Positions 44,151 to 53,416 of a stretch of 64,000 bases of DNA are shown one piece after another; the stretch's first letter is position 1, and each line of letters starts with the position of its first letter. The notes below the pieces were generated by a model. The model was not told where the DNA came from, searched no databases, and was given only the letters and a program-made list of their open reading frames with translations. This stretch comes from UBA5793 sp040255465. GTDB taxonomy: Bacteria > Planctomycetota > Phycisphaerae > Phycisphaerales > UBA5793. The DNA lies in NCBI GenBank assembly GCA_040255465.1, contig JBDZVA010000003.1:813198-877197 (forward strand), in the 5' to 3' direction. The translations under genes and the position numbers were made by a program.

Positions 44151-44981
44151 TCAGATCGCGGCGATTGCCGTGCCGCACTCGGGGCAGACCGTTCCTCCCG
44201 CGGGAACCGTGCCGCGCAGGTCGTAGCCGCACTTGAAGCAGACGGGAACCTCCGGCCGCGGATCGGCATCCCCGCGCGGCAGCCAGTAGCGGAGCAGAGG
44301 CGAGGAGACGGTCCCGCTCGGATCGCGGAATCCGTAGACGAGGACGATGATTGACTCGATTCCATAGAAGGCGCACATACCAAGGGCCAGCCATCCCCCG
44401 AGGCCCAGGTCATCATCCGACGCGAATCCGATCAGCGGCATACCGACGCCAATGATGTACGCCCCGCGCAGCATGATGTGGGCCAGCGCCAGTCGATGCA
44501 TCCGCCAGCGTCGGTGCATCGACCGCAGCGCGGCCAGGCAAATCACTCCCACGACCCCCAGCGCCACGATGGACAGGCTGGCGCGGGACGAACTCGAAGA
44601 GCCTCTCAGGTCCTCGGCGATCGTCAGCACAAACGAAACATGCAAGAGCCCCACGATGAGCACCGCCAGCCAGCCCAGCGCACTCACGACCCCGAGTTCA
44701 TGACGGGTCGAGGCGGTACTGTTGAATGATCGCAACTGGAGCAGCCAGAGCGCCGCGGCGATCAGGAACGGCAGCGGCAGCATGATCCAGAACGTCGCCT
44801 CCACCGGCGACCTGAGCCACTGCCCCACGATGTCATCGATCTCAGCCCACGACTGCGCAATGTAGATGCACGGTGAGATCGAGTGGCTGAACGGAAGGAA
44901 GATGACGGCCACACCCAAAAGGTGGAGGATCGCCAGCAGCGAGCGAGTCCGTTGCAGATACGGCGGATCGGGCGTGTGCAT
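44151..44981 (-). CDS. Multi-pass membrane protein with C-terminal zinc ribbon
   Basis: This 276-residue protein has about six hydrophobic segments (SLLAILHLLGVAVIFLPF, FLIAAALWLLQL, SALGWLAVLIVGLLHVSFVL, LSIVALGVVGVICLAAL, AYIIGVGMPLIGF, LALGMCAFYGIESIIVLVY) and ends in CFKCGYDLRGTVPAGGTVCPECG, a zinc ribbon of the planctomycete CGYDLRG type. I placed the start at the ATG at 44981, since the frame upstream is arginine-rich and overlaps intergenic sequence. Function unknown. Confidence 0.8.
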   Translation of the reverse strand: MHTPDPPYLQRTRSLLAILHLLGVAVIFLPFSHSISPCIYIAQSWAEIDDIVGQWLRSPVEATFWIMLPLPFLIAAALWLLQLRSFNSTASTRHELGVVSALGWLAVLIVGLLHVSFVLTIAEDLRGSSSSSRASLSIVALGVVGVICLAALRSMHRRWRMHRLALAHIMLRGAYIIGVGMPLIGFASDDDLGLGGWLALGMCAFYGIESIIVLVYGFRDPSGTVSSPLLRYWLPRGDADPRPEVPVCFKCGYDLRGTVPAGGTVCPECGTAIAAI

Positions 44982-45057
44982 CGACAGTGCTCCGGCGCGC
45001 GAGCGCGGATATGCACGAGGCGGCTCAACAAGCATAGCAAATCGCGCGCCGCCGCGA

Positions 45058-45160
45058 CCAGGCCGACGCGCCAGCGAGGATGAATCCCCAAAGGGCGCCG
45101 TTGGTCGAACACTCTGTCGCTTCGCTCCAGACTTCCTCGCTCGCGCTTCGGTCTGGTCGG
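45058..45160 (-). repeat. Dispersed palindromic repeat, copy 2
   Basis: Read on the reverse strand this is ACCAGACCGAAGCGCGAGCG ... TCCTCGCTGGCGCGTCGG ... CTGGT, the same element as 19006-19081 with about 25 extra bases in the middle. It lies between the CcsA gene end and the zinc-ribbon gene and could work as a terminator or mRNA hairpin. Confidence 0.65.
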
Positions 45161-45180
45161 CGAACGATCGCCGCGTTTGC

Positions 45181-47028
45181 TTATGCGTACGCGTGCAGGC
45201 CCGGGAGGAGCAGGTTGACGCCGAAGTACGTCCAGAGCATGATGAAGAATCCGACGATGCTCAGCCACGCCGTGGTCAGGCCGCGATTGGGCGCGACGAA
45301 GCGCACGTGGATGACGATGAGGTAGACGATCCACGTGATCAGGGCCCACGTTTCCTTGGGGTCAAACGCCCACCAGCGGCCCCAGCTGTGATCGGCCCAC
45401 CACGCGCCGAGCAGGATCCCCACGCCGAGAATCCAGAACGCGAGTTGGAGGATGACCATTTGCGCGTGATCGAGGTCGTTGAGCAAGCGCTGTCGGCCGA
45501 CGTTCACGCCGCCACCTCTGCCGCCATCACCGGCGCTGACCGTGACCGTGCCCACGCCCGCCGCAGCCAGTTGCACTGTCCCTGCGCTGCGCCCGGCGAA
45601 GTAGTGCGTGATGAGATAGATGATACTGACGATGAACCCCAGCGCGATCATGCCGTAGCTGAAGAGCACGATGTTGACGTGGTAGAAGAGAATGTAACTC
45701 GTGTTGAGAATCGCCGCCTCGCGGCCGATCTCCGCCCCGGGAATGCCCTTGAGCGTCGCCGCCATCAGCGCCAGGAAGCCCACGCCCGCAGCCGCCACGC
45801 CGAAGATCGGCTGTTTGCGCACGAACATGGTGATGGTCGCAAACAGGCACGCGCCGAGGCTCAGGCCCCACATCGACTCAAACTGGTTCTGAATCGGAAT
45901 GCGCTCGGCCAGCACCCAGCGGATGATAAAGCCGAGCAGGTGAATGCTCAGACCCATCAGCAGCAGCCCGATGCCGAGGCGCTGGATGGTGATGCGCCCG
46001 GTGCCAAAGGCGATGAGCAGCAGCACCATGGCGAGGAAGTAGAACGTGTAGCCGAAGATGAAGTTGTTGCCGCCGTTGTACACCCGTTCGAGCTGGCCTC
46101 GCCACGCGGGCGGATAGTGCTCGGCGTTGATGGTCGGGACGACGGCTGCAATGTCCTTGACCAGCGCGTTGACCTTGTCCGCGTTTCGAGCCCGCCACGC
46201 ATCGCCGAGCTGGGCGAACTTGGCGTTGAGCACCGAGTTGCGCGAGACGTGCATCCAGTCGCCGCCCTCCGTCGCCGGCGCGACGAGCAGCAGCGAAGCG
46301 TGCGCGTCGCGGAATCGGTTGAACGAGAGCGTCATCTGCGTGCGGCCGCGCTCGAAGGTGAGGTCAGCCAGGAACGGCCCGTTGATAAGATCCAACTGGT
46401 GCATGAGGATGATCGGCGAGAGGCGCGTCGCCTTCATCCACTGTTCCTGCGTCCCCGAATCGTTGGGAAACTCAGCCTCGACAATGCCGCGCCGCAGCGG
46501 CAGGTACTCGATGCTGATGATCGGCTTGTCGAAGTAGTAGTCCTTGTCCGCCATGATATCGATGAAGGTAAACATCGGGTCATAGCTGAGTTTGCGCGGC
46601 GCCGAGTCGCTCGTGGTGCGGACGAAGTCCTGGTAGTGGCCGTGCCCGGTGATCTCGCGGATCGCATCGCGCGCGACCGTGTCGAGGATCGCTGCCCGGC
46701 TGTTGTGCATGACAGCCAGCCCAGCCAGCGGGGAGAGATTGACCTTCCGGGCAAAGTCGTACTTCTCAACCGGCGTGGCCTCGTCCGTGCTCGCACGCTG
46801 GCGACTGTCCAGCGGGTTGGTCAGGGCGGCGTTGAACATCTCGGTCGGATGCGCGTTGCCCGCCGGGCCGCGCTGCGGCGCCGTCGTTTCGCTCCCGGCT
46901 TCGCTGCCGTTCTCCAAACCGGCGTGCGGATCCTCGGTTTGCGCCTGCGACATCGAAGGAGCGATGAGAAGCGCCGTCGCAGCCGCGAACAGGGCGGCCA
47001 GGCGTGTGGCGTTGGTTGAGAAAGTCAT
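45181..47028 (-). CDS. ccsA: System II cytochrome c biogenesis protein CcsA/ResC
   Basis: CcsA handles heme in system II cytochrome c maturation, delivering it across the membrane to the apocytochrome with ResB. The C-terminal half (about residues 290-615) has the multi-helix CcsA domain with the tryptophan-rich WWD motif SWGRWWAFDPKETWAL near 544 and conserved histidines in TM-flanking loops. The N-terminal 290 residues are an exported, signal-peptide-led region with a soluble domain, much larger than in short CcsA proteins, so this is the long planctomycete/Bacteroidetes-like type. It overlaps resB by four bases and is its translationally coupled partner. Confidence 0.92.
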   Translation of the reverse strand: MTFSTNATRLAALFAAATALLIAPSMSQAQTEDPHAGLENGSEAGSETTAPQRGPAGNAHPTEMFNAALTNPLDSRQRASTDEATPVEKYDFARKVNLSPLAGLAVMHNSRAAILDTVARDAIREITGHGHYQDFVRTTSDSAPRKLSYDPMFTFIDIMADKDYYFDKPIISIEYLPLRRGIVEAEFPNDSGTQEQWMKATRLSPIILMHQLDLINGPFLADLTFERGRTQMTLSFNRFRDAHASLLLVAPATEGGDWMHVSRNSVLNAKFAQLGDAWRARNADKVNALVKDIAAVVPTINAEHYPPAWRGQLERVYNGGNNFIFGYTFYFLAMVLLLIAFGTGRITIQRLGIGLLLMGLSIHLLGFIIRWVLAERIPIQNQFESMWGLSLGACLFATITMFVRKQPIFGVAAAGVGFLALMAATLKGIPGAEIGREAAILNTSYILFYHVNIVLFSYGMIALGFIVSIIYLITHYFAGRSAGTVQLAAAGVGTVTVSAGDGGRGGGVNVGRQRLLNDLDHAQMVILQLAFWILGVGILLGAWWADHSWGRWWAFDPKETWALITWIVYLIVIHVRFVAPNRGLTTAWLSIVGFFIMLWTYFGVNLLLPGLHAYA

Positions 47029-49463
47029 GCGTTGGCTCCCACCAGTTCTTGAGAAGGCTCGCTCGCCGGTCGGCGCGCGGGCGGGACGTATTCACCCTTG
47101 TCGAGTTGCTCTTGAATGATTCGCTTGCGCCGGCGGACGATGGCGGGCTTGACGTAAAACGCCCACGGAATGCCCAGGCCGATGAGAATGGCGCCGAACG
47201 CAATCACGTAAATGCCCGGGTTGTTGCCCACCCCCAGCACTGTGAAGCGCTGGTTGACAGGATCCCAACCCGCCTGGCTGAACTTGTACTGCTCGGGCAC
47301 GATCTTGTTGCCCAGCCACGCGAGGCTGTTGGATGCGATGTTGCGCTGATCGCTCCACTCAAACGGCCGGCGGTAGATGTAGGGATGATTCAACTTGGTG
47401 ACATGCTCCGCGCCGGTGAAATCTTCCGGCCCGGTGAACACCTGCACGGTGGACACGTAGTCGCGCGGCGTCTCGGTTCCCGGATACGGAACCATCTTGA
47501 AGTCCTTCAGCGCCAGCCCAAAGCCCGGCAGCGCGCGGCGAAGACGGCCGAACGCGAGATTCACCGAGCCGACTTCAGGCACCTCCACACGCTCGATGCG
47601 CAGGAACTCGTAGTCTGAATCGAGATACTGGTTGAACGGCAGCCATCGCTCGAGCGTGGTCTTCGTGCCGTCGGCGCGGCGGACCGTGATCTCGACGTCA
47701 AGAAAGGCTCGGAAGAACGTGCCGCGGGCGCTGCGCTCCTGTTCGGCGGCGGGCACGGAAACCACGTCGAGCCGCTGCGTCGTGCGAGCCCAGAAGTGGT
47801 CAAAGCGGAAGCGCATCTTCGTGCCGTCGAGTTCGCCGACGATCGAGTCGCCGTCGCCGACATCAAACTCCTGCCGCTCACCGCCGGGCACGCGCTGCAC
47901 GATGTGAAACTTCGGATCAGCCGGGTCCGCCTGCATGATCCACACATACGTCTGGCTCGCATCGAGATAGACGAGTTCGATGGCCTTGTCCGGCGCGACG
48001 CGCTTGGGCGGCTGTCCCGACGGACCAGGCAGAAAGTCCTGCGTGAGTTCGGGGTACTGATGCAGCACGCTGCGGTTGAACGTGTGCCCATCGGGCGCGG
48101 TGACCTGCACGTTGACGCGCGACGAGGCCGCCCCGCGATAGCCTGTCGAGACGATCGCGAGACCTTCGTCGGCGGCCTGCATCTGCTGCACCCGGAGTTT
48201 CCAGCCCGTGTCGCCGACGTCAATGCTCGTGCCGGGCTGGATCAGGACCGTCTGCTCAAATCCCGCCTCGGGTAAGCGGACGATCAGGGCGTGATCGCCT
48301 TCCCCGGGAAATGGCGTGGTCAGATCGGCGAGACGCTGGGCGGAAGGCTGAACCAGGTGTTCGATGGTCAGGCCGCCGAGGTGAACCGCACCAGCCGCGC
48401 GGTTCTGCGGCATGGCGCCGATGAGGCGCTGTTCCCGCTTGAACGTGCGACCATCGGGAGATTCCACCTCAAGATGCACATCGACGGAGGGATTGAGTTC
48501 CATCCCGCCGTTGACCCAGGACGGCTGCTGCATGCCGTAGGGGATCACGCCGACAACGTTGATCTCCAGCGAGGGCGGGAAGAGTTCATTGAAGTGCTCT
48601 TCCGTGTGCATCGCGATGTTGGGTGCATATGGCGAACCCGCCGGCGCATCGTTGTAGCGAGGCAAACCCTTGAGCGGATGCACGAACAGGCGCGGGTCGC
48701 CCTGCTTCCACGCGTACACGGCCGGGACGATGGCGTCGTAGTAGACGCTCTTGGGCGGGCTGTTCTTGACGAGTCGGATGTCACCCTCCACCTTGCCGCG
48801 CTCGTAAAAGATGCTGCCCAGGCAGATGAGCACGATGCCGGTGTGCACCGTCAGCACGCCGATGTTCAGGAAGGTGAACTCGATGCGCCGAATCGTCGCC
48901 GTGACCATGTTGAGCACAAAGGTGATCAGGATGAGCTTAAAGGGCCACCACGCATAGAACTCGATCTCGCTCATCTCCCACGAGGGGAGTTGGCGGAGCA
49001 TCGTGCCGCGGTACTTGTCGACGAAGTCAGCAAAGAAACGCACGCCATGCGCGGCGTGCCCGGTCGCGGCGACGGCCGGTTCGTAGCGGATCGCGGGCCA
49101 CACCGTCACAGTCCACAACTCATAGGCCAGCAGCGCCACGAGCAGCCCGGCCGTGAAGCGCAGGGCAAAGGTCCACTCACGCGTCAGGCGACCCTTGATC
49201 GCCCTGGCCAGAATCCACTGCGTGATGAAGACATGCACGCCGACCATGAGCACCAGCGTCGCGCCTTCAAACAGCTTGGTCGGGATCATCGCCCACAGGC
49301 CGATGGGAATGCTCGCCAGCGAGCCATAGAGCGCGATCAGCACAAGCAGCGTCACCGCGAGGGTGATGGAACTGAATGCGGTGAGGATCCAGCGCACCGG
49401 GGTGAGTACACCCGTGAGATGCTGCTGGTCCCAGGACTTGACGCGCCGCCATTTTGCACTCAT
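47025..49463 (-). CDS. resB: System II cytochrome c biogenesis protein ResB
   Basis: ResB works with CcsA to attach heme to c-type cytochromes. The 812-residue protein starts at the ATG at 49463, has four membrane segments (for example WILTAFSSITLAVTLLVLIALYGSL in parts, GLLVALLAYELW, LNIGVLTVHTGIVLICLGSIFY in parts) and a very large extracytoplasmic region before a last membrane segment (IYVIAFGAILIGLGIPWAFY). Length well above the usual 400-600 comes from the soluble region. The HTGIVLICLGSIFYERG pattern is characteristic. The upstream amidohydrolase gene ends 121 bases away. Confidence 0.9.
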   Translation of the reverse strand: MSAKWRRVKSWDQQHLTGVLTPVRWILTAFSSITLAVTLLVLIALYGSLASIPIGLWAMIPTKLFEGATLVLMVGVHVFITQWILARAIKGRLTREWTFALRFTAGLLVALLAYELWTVTVWPAIRYEPAVAATGHAAHGVRFFADFVDKYRGTMLRQLPSWEMSEIEFYAWWPFKLILITFVLNMVTATIRRIEFTFLNIGVLTVHTGIVLICLGSIFYERGKVEGDIRLVKNSPPKSVYYDAIVPAVYAWKQGDPRLFVHPLKGLPRYNDAPAGSPYAPNIAMHTEEHFNELFPPSLEINVVGVIPYGMQQPSWVNGGMELNPSVDVHLEVESPDGRTFKREQRLIGAMPQNRAAGAVHLGGLTIEHLVQPSAQRLADLTTPFPGEGDHALIVRLPEAGFEQTVLIQPGTSIDVGDTGWKLRVQQMQAADEGLAIVSTGYRGAASSRVNVQVTAPDGHTFNRSVLHQYPELTQDFLPGPSGQPPKRVAPDKAIELVYLDASQTYVWIMQADPADPKFHIVQRVPGGERQEFDVGDGDSIVGELDGTKMRFRFDHFWARTTQRLDVVSVPAAEQERSARGTFFRAFLDVEITVRRADGTKTTLERWLPFNQYLDSDYEFLRIERVEVPEVGSVNLAFGRLRRALPGFGLALKDFKMVPYPGTETPRDYVSTVQVFTGPEDFTGAEHVTKLNHPYIYRRPFEWSDQRNIASNSLAWLGNKIVPEQYKFSQAGWDPVNQRFTVLGVGNNPGIYVIAFGAILIGLGIPWAFYVKPAIVRRRKRIIQEQLDKGEYVPPARRPASEPSQELVGANA

Positions 49464-49583
49464 GAATCTGGTTCCACCAAAAATGCCACCGCGCCGGGGC
49501 GGATCATTGACAACTATAGTGCGCGCCGCCTTACCCAAGTCTGCAAGTTTTGGCGTGTTGAGGCATTTGCCCCAGTGCACGCG

Positions 49584-50819
49584 TTACGCGTGGACCACCC
49601 ATTCGATCGAACCCGGGTCACTGACCACCTGCACCAGAGCATCGGTCGGGTCGTTCGGGTCGAATTCGACAGAAATCAGCCCCGCACTCGGCCCCGGGGC
49701 GAGCGTGACCAGTTGCGGGTCGATTCCCAGCGCCATCGCCCCGCCCACGGTCGCCACGGCCAGCAGCTGCGCCGGCTCGACTCGATCGCGACGATGCAGC
49801 AGGGACATCTCATCGAGAATCGAGATTCGATCCGTCCGGTCCAGGTTGATCATTGAATCCGTGCCCAGCGCGAAGCGGCCTGTGCGCATCGCCAGCTGGT
49901 AATGTTGAAGCTGATGTTCAAAATAGGCTGTGGCTCGCGGGCAGTGAACCACGGCGGCGCCCGCGAGTGTCAGCCGCCTGATCTGCGTCGCGCTGGCATA
50001 GTGGACATGCGCCGCGACCCAGCGAGCCGGCTGGCGCAGGATGTCGCTGAACGCGTCAATCGGATGTTGGCCCAACGGCGTGATCAATTCGTCCCACCGA
50101 TCGATGCGATGGAGGAACTCGGCAAATGGTCCGGTCGCGGCGAGCGCAAACTCGATCTCCGCTTGCGTCTCGGCCAGATGCGTCGAGGCGACCATCCCTC
50201 GGGCGGCGGCCAGGCGCGACGCAGCCCTGTAGACCTCCGGGCCGGCGCTGTACGGGGCATGAGGCTGGAGACTCAGATGCACGCGGTCGCTCGCATCGCT
50301 GGGAAACGCGGCAAAGAGCCGTTCCATGGCGCCAACGGCTTGCTGCTGTCGTGAACCGAGCCCGAAGAACTCGGCGAAGCTCACGCCGCGCAGGCGGCCG
50401 TCGGCGCGAAGGGTCTCAAAGGGTATGGTCGACCCGACACCGGCGATGTCGCCGATGATCGCGGTGCCGCCGGCGACGCTCTTGTCGATTCCCAGCCGAA
50501 CCGAAGCCGCCAGTGCGTCCGGGTCAGTCGGCCGATGATCGCGAACGAATTCGATCCACTCGATGAAATCGCCGCCGTAGGGCGCCGGGCCGATGGCGGT
50601 CAGGTCGAGGTGGGCGTGAGCATTGACCAGTCCGGGCAGGATGAGCCGATTCGGGAACTCGAGAACCCTGGCCCCCGGCGGGCAGGCGACCCGATCGGGT
50701 GGACCCGCCGCGACGATCTGTCCGTCGCACCAGTGGATCGCCGCAGGCCGCAGGGGCGGGCCGGTGGAGTCCTGAGCGGCCCCGGCGAGGATGTAGGTGT
50801 CGTTTTTGACGCTGGACAT
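49584..50819 (-). CDS. Amidohydrolase / chlorohydrolase-type metal-dependent hydrolase
   Basis: The 411-residue protein belongs to the amidohydrolase superfamily near the cytosine deaminase, TrzN and SAH-deaminase branch. Metal and catalytic motifs are NAHAHLDLTAIG, the LSLQPHAPYS histidine, STHLAETQAEIEF, AHVHYASATQI, and the ALGTDSMINLD aspartate. It starts at the ATG at 50819; the frame extends upstream without homology. Likely reaction: hydrolytic deamination of a purine- or nucleoside-like compound, not resolved from sequence. It is divergent from the OmpA-like gene. Confidence 0.85.
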   Translation of the reverse strand: MSSVKNDTYILAGAAQDSTGPPLRPAAIHWCDGQIVAAGPPDRVACPPGARVLEFPNRLILPGLVNAHAHLDLTAIGPAPYGGDFIEWIEFVRDHRPTDPDALAASVRLGIDKSVAGGTAIIGDIAGVGSTIPFETLRADGRLRGVSFAEFFGLGSRQQQAVGAMERLFAAFPSDASDRVHLSLQPHAPYSAGPEVYRAASRLAAARGMVASTHLAETQAEIEFALAATGPFAEFLHRIDRWDELITPLGQHPIDAFSDILRQPARWVAAHVHYASATQIRRLTLAGAAVVHCPRATAYFEHQLQHYQLAMRTGRFALGTDSMINLDRTDRISILDEMSLLHRRDRVEPAQLLAVATVGGAMALGIDPQLVTLAPGPSAGLISVEFDPNDPTDALVQVVSDPGSIEWVVHA

Positions 50820-50952
50820 GCGATCGGGCCGATGCACTGCGATGCGGGAAAGTTTGTCAAATCGCCCGCGAACGATACACTGACCCGCAGACGCGGCACA
50901 CCCTTTGGTGGCCGTTGTGGATGCCCCCACCACCAGGAAGGATGGATTGACC

Positions 50953-51801
50953 ATGAGGTTTCTCACCGCCACGCTGAGCCTCGCCACATTGATCGGTGCC
51001 GCGGCCCTTTCCGGCTGCTCACAGGGCGCGGTCGATGACCTGCGCAACACGACCCGCGTTCAGGCCGAACGCATCTCCGAACTGGAAGTCCAGGTCGACT
51101 CACTGACCTCGACGACCCAGGCCCTGCGCAATCAGGTCAAACAGGCTGACGCCAGCGCCCTGGAAGCCGAGCGCCGCCGGGCCGAGGCGGCGTCCCAGTT
51201 GCAATCCGCCATGGCGATGTACTCCGACCTCGAAGCGCGCCTCAACAGCGTCAACCCCGTCATGCTTCCGCCCGAACTGGATGAAGCGCTCCGCGCCCTC
51301 GCGGCCGCCCACCCGGATCTGATGATCTATGACCCGAAGCGCGGCATGGTGCAACTGACCAGCGACCTCACCTTCGACCTCGGCAGCGCCGATCTCAAGG
51401 GTGAAGCCCAAAGTTCGCTCAAGCAACTCGCCGAGGTCCTCAAGGGAGCGACCGCCTCTTCGTATGAAGTGCGCATCGTCGGCCACACCGACAACGTGCC
51501 CATCAAGAACGTGGGCACCCGCGCCAAGCACCCGACCAACGTCCACCTCTCCGTCCACCGCGCCATCAGCGTGCGCGATGCGCTGGTGGGGTCAGGCGTG
51601 GGCGCCGGTCGCTGCAGCGTTGCCGGATGGGGCGAGTTCCGTCCCGTCGTGGCCAATCCGCCCACCGGCGGGGCGCGGGCCAACCGCCGCGTTGAGATCT
51701 TCCTCGTCCCGTCGGCCTACACCGGGCCGGGCACGGAAGGCACACCCGAGGCCGCCCCGTCATCAGCACCGGCCACCTTTACGGATGAACCGCTGAAGTA
51801 A
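50953..51801 (+). CDS. OmpA-family lipoprotein
   Basis: The 282-residue protein has a lipoprotein signal (LIGAAALSGC), a coiled-coil stretch at about residues 30-95 (RISELEVQVDSLTSTTQALR and following), then an OmpA-like peptidoglycan-binding domain: LTFDLGSADLKGEAQSSLKQ, VRIVGHTDNVPIKN, LSVHRAISVRDALVG, and NRRVEIFLVP. Such proteins link the outer membrane to the cell wall. The Pro/Ala-rich tail is disordered. The gene is divergent from the amidohydrolase gene, and the region between 50820 and 50952 must hold both promoters. Confidence 0.9.
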   Translation: MRFLTATLSLATLIGAAALSGCSQGAVDDLRNTTRVQAERISELEVQVDSLTSTTQALRNQVKQADASALEAERRRAEAASQLQSAMAMYSDLEARLNSVNPVMLPPELDEALRALAAAHPDLMIYDPKRGMVQLTSDLTFDLGSADLKGEAQSSLKQLAEVLKGATASSYEVRIVGHTDNVPIKNVGTRAKHPTNVHLSVHRAISVRDALVGSGVGAGRCSVAGWGEFRPVVANPPTGGARANRRVEIFLVPSAYTGPGTEGTPEAAPSSAPATFTDEPLK

Positions 51802-51875
51802 GCGGCAATGCGCGCCAGCCGCGTCTACACTTGGAATTCCAGTTTCAAGTGGCTCTTACTTCATAGGGGAATGCG

Positions 51876-52463
51876 ATGCAACGACAGCGACGGATCGTGC
51901 TGACGGCAGTTGTCTCATTAACCGCGGCCGGGGCCCTTGCCGGCTGCGCCAACAATGGCAAAAGCATGGGCGAGTGCAAGATGTGCGCGTCGTGGGCGAA
52001 CGTCCACAACGCCACCTGCGCCATCCAGCCCACCGCAGGCAACGCCTGCAAAGGGATGGTTTCATTCACGGATGTCAAAGGCGGCGTGCGCGTCCAGGCG
52101 ACCATCTCCGGCCTGGAGCCCAACTCAAAGCACGGCTTCCACATTCACGAATTCGCCTACTGCGGCTCGGCTGACGCGACCTGCACCGGCGGTCACTATG
52201 ACCCCGGAAAGACCGGCCATCACGCCCTGCCCGGCGGCAGTGAAGCGCATCACGCCGGTGACATGGGCAACCTCGTGGCAGACGCCCAGGGAAACGCCGT
52301 GTATAACGCCGTGATCCCGGGCATCTCCGTCGCGGGCGAGAACGCCATCATCGGCCGCGCCGTCATCATCCACGGCAAACCCGACGACGGCGGGCAACCC
52401 ACCGGCAATGCGGGCAGCCGCATCGGCGTCGGCGATATCGGTATTGCGGCGCCAATGAAGTAG
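51876..52463 (+). CDS. sodC: Cu/Zn superoxide dismutase lipoprotein
   Basis: SodC removes periplasmic superoxide. The 195-residue protein has a lipobox (ALAGC) and all metal ligands: HGFHIHEFAYC (two copper histidines), GGHYDPGKTGHHALPGG (bridging and zinc histidines), HHAGDMGNL (zinc histidine and aspartate) and GRAVIIHGKPDDGGQPTGN (last copper histidine). The usual C-terminal cysteine of the intrasubunit disulfide is absent: the conserved SRIACGVIG stretch reads SRIGVGDIG. The N-terminal region is instead unusually cysteine-rich. Confidence 0.93.
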   Translation: MQRQRRIVLTAVVSLTAAGALAGCANNGKSMGECKMCASWANVHNATCAIQPTAGNACKGMVSFTDVKGGVRVQATISGLEPNSKHGFHIHEFAYCGSADATCTGGHYDPGKTGHHALPGGSEAHHAGDMGNLVADAQGNAVYNAVIPGISVAGENAIIGRAVIIHGKPDDGGQPTGNAGSRIGVGDIGIAAPMK

Positions 52464-52489
52464 CAACACGTCTGCCATCGGATCCGCAA

Positions 52490-52519
52490 TTTAGCGGCGA
52501 CGCATGCGTCGCCGCTAAA
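52490..52519. terminator. Perfect 30-base palindrome behind sodC
   Basis: TTTAGCGGCGACGCA and its exact complement meet without a loop base, giving a perfect palindrome. It lies 26 bases after the sodC stop and 21 before the end of the convergent gene, which suits a bidirectional terminator. The inner GCGACGCATGCGTCGC core recurs at 61428-61443. Confidence 0.7.
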
Positions 52520-52540
52520 CTGCGTTTCATCGCCACTCGC

Positions 52541-53308
52541 TCACGACGACGGGTTCACGTCAAACCGCGACAACTCCTGCTGCCGCGCGAACTCGCCCGT
52601 GATGTTCATCTCGCCTTTGATCGACTCGCGGCCGTGCTGGCCGAGCCACTGCTGACCCCGCTCGAACAGATCGCCGAAATCGTCCGACGACATCTCGTTC
52701 GCTTCGTACTGCGATCGCGCGATGGGCACCAGTCGAAAGAGCGGCTCGCCCTCGGGAATCACGACCTTCTTGATCGGCGAATCCTCGATGCGCGGCAGTT
52801 CGATGACGCCATGCCACGGATGCGCCGGGAAGTACCAGTCGGACTCAACCAGGGCTTCGATGACCGACCACGGTCGCGGCGGCGTGCTCGCGTGCGTGGC
52901 CGGCACCGCCTTGATGAGCAGCATCTCCCCCGGTTCGGTGCGCAGGTAGAGAAACGTGCTGATCTTCACCTGGTGGCGGACGTTCTGATACACATCATCC
53001 GTGATGACGTGCGGGATCTTCTGGTTCCGCTCCCAGAACCATGCGTTGAGTTGAGACTCGGGCGTCATCCCGCCCTCGAACTCGATGTCGGACTCGACCT
53101 CGACGGCCTCTTCGATGTCCCAGTTGCCGTCCTTGTCACGAATGAACTTCATCGTGAAGGGGTTGATGATGTCCCAGCCAAAGGCGTTGGCGGCGCGGAT
53201 CGGCGGACAATGCTCCGGCCAGCCGCTGCCCTTGCCGCGCTTGGCGTACACGGGTCGGGCCGGCTGTGGGTGCGGCAGGTCGGCATGGAAGCGGAAGTAC
53301 TCAAGCAT
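52541..53308 (-). CDS. DUF6065-like protein
   Basis: The 255-residue protein begins MLEYFRFHADLPHPQPARP at the ATG at 53308. The segment HCPPIRAANAFGWDIINPF matches the C-PL-ANA-GW-I pattern I associate with DUF6065, a family of unknown function seen in natural-product and other gene clusters. The rest has beta-rich sequence with EPGEMLLIKAVPATHAS and WYFPAHPWHGVIELPRIE. No signal peptide; probably cytosolic. The upstream palindrome separates it from rpsA, so it is its own unit. Confidence 0.7.
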   Translation of the reverse strand: MLEYFRFHADLPHPQPARPVYAKRGKGSGWPEHCPPIRAANAFGWDIINPFTMKFIRDKDGNWDIEEAVEVESDIEFEGGMTPESQLNAWFWERNQKIPHVITDDVYQNVRHQVKISTFLYLRTEPGEMLLIKAVPATHASTPPRPWSVIEALVESDWYFPAHPWHGVIELPRIEDSPIKKVVIPEGEPLFRLVPIARSQYEANEMSSDDFGDLFERGQQWLGQHGRESIKGEMNITGEFARQQELSRFDVNPSS

Positions 53309-53350
53309 GCGGCGATTGTAGTGACGCTTGCCGACACAATGCGCGCAGGA

Positions 53351-53383
53351 AAGGAGCCCATGTTCAATGAACATGGGCTCCTT
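53351..53383 (-). terminator. Terminator of rpsA
   Basis: A perfect 16-base-pair stem with one central base: AAGGAGCCCATGTTCA and its complement. Read in the direction of rpsA it is followed by TTCCTGCG. It lies 34 bases after the rpsA stop. The central CATGTTCA-N-TGAACATG core is the same as in the hairpin at 42108-42138. Confidence 0.75.
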
Positions 53384-53416
53384 CGAGTCAACAAAACTGG
53401 TTGATCCAACTCGTCT

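Noticed and set aside
44866..47019. 717-codon open frame antisense to ccsA
   Set aside because: The frame is long, but it lies opposite a gene with clear CcsA motifs and its composition (R, H, E, D, A) is that of an antisense shadow.
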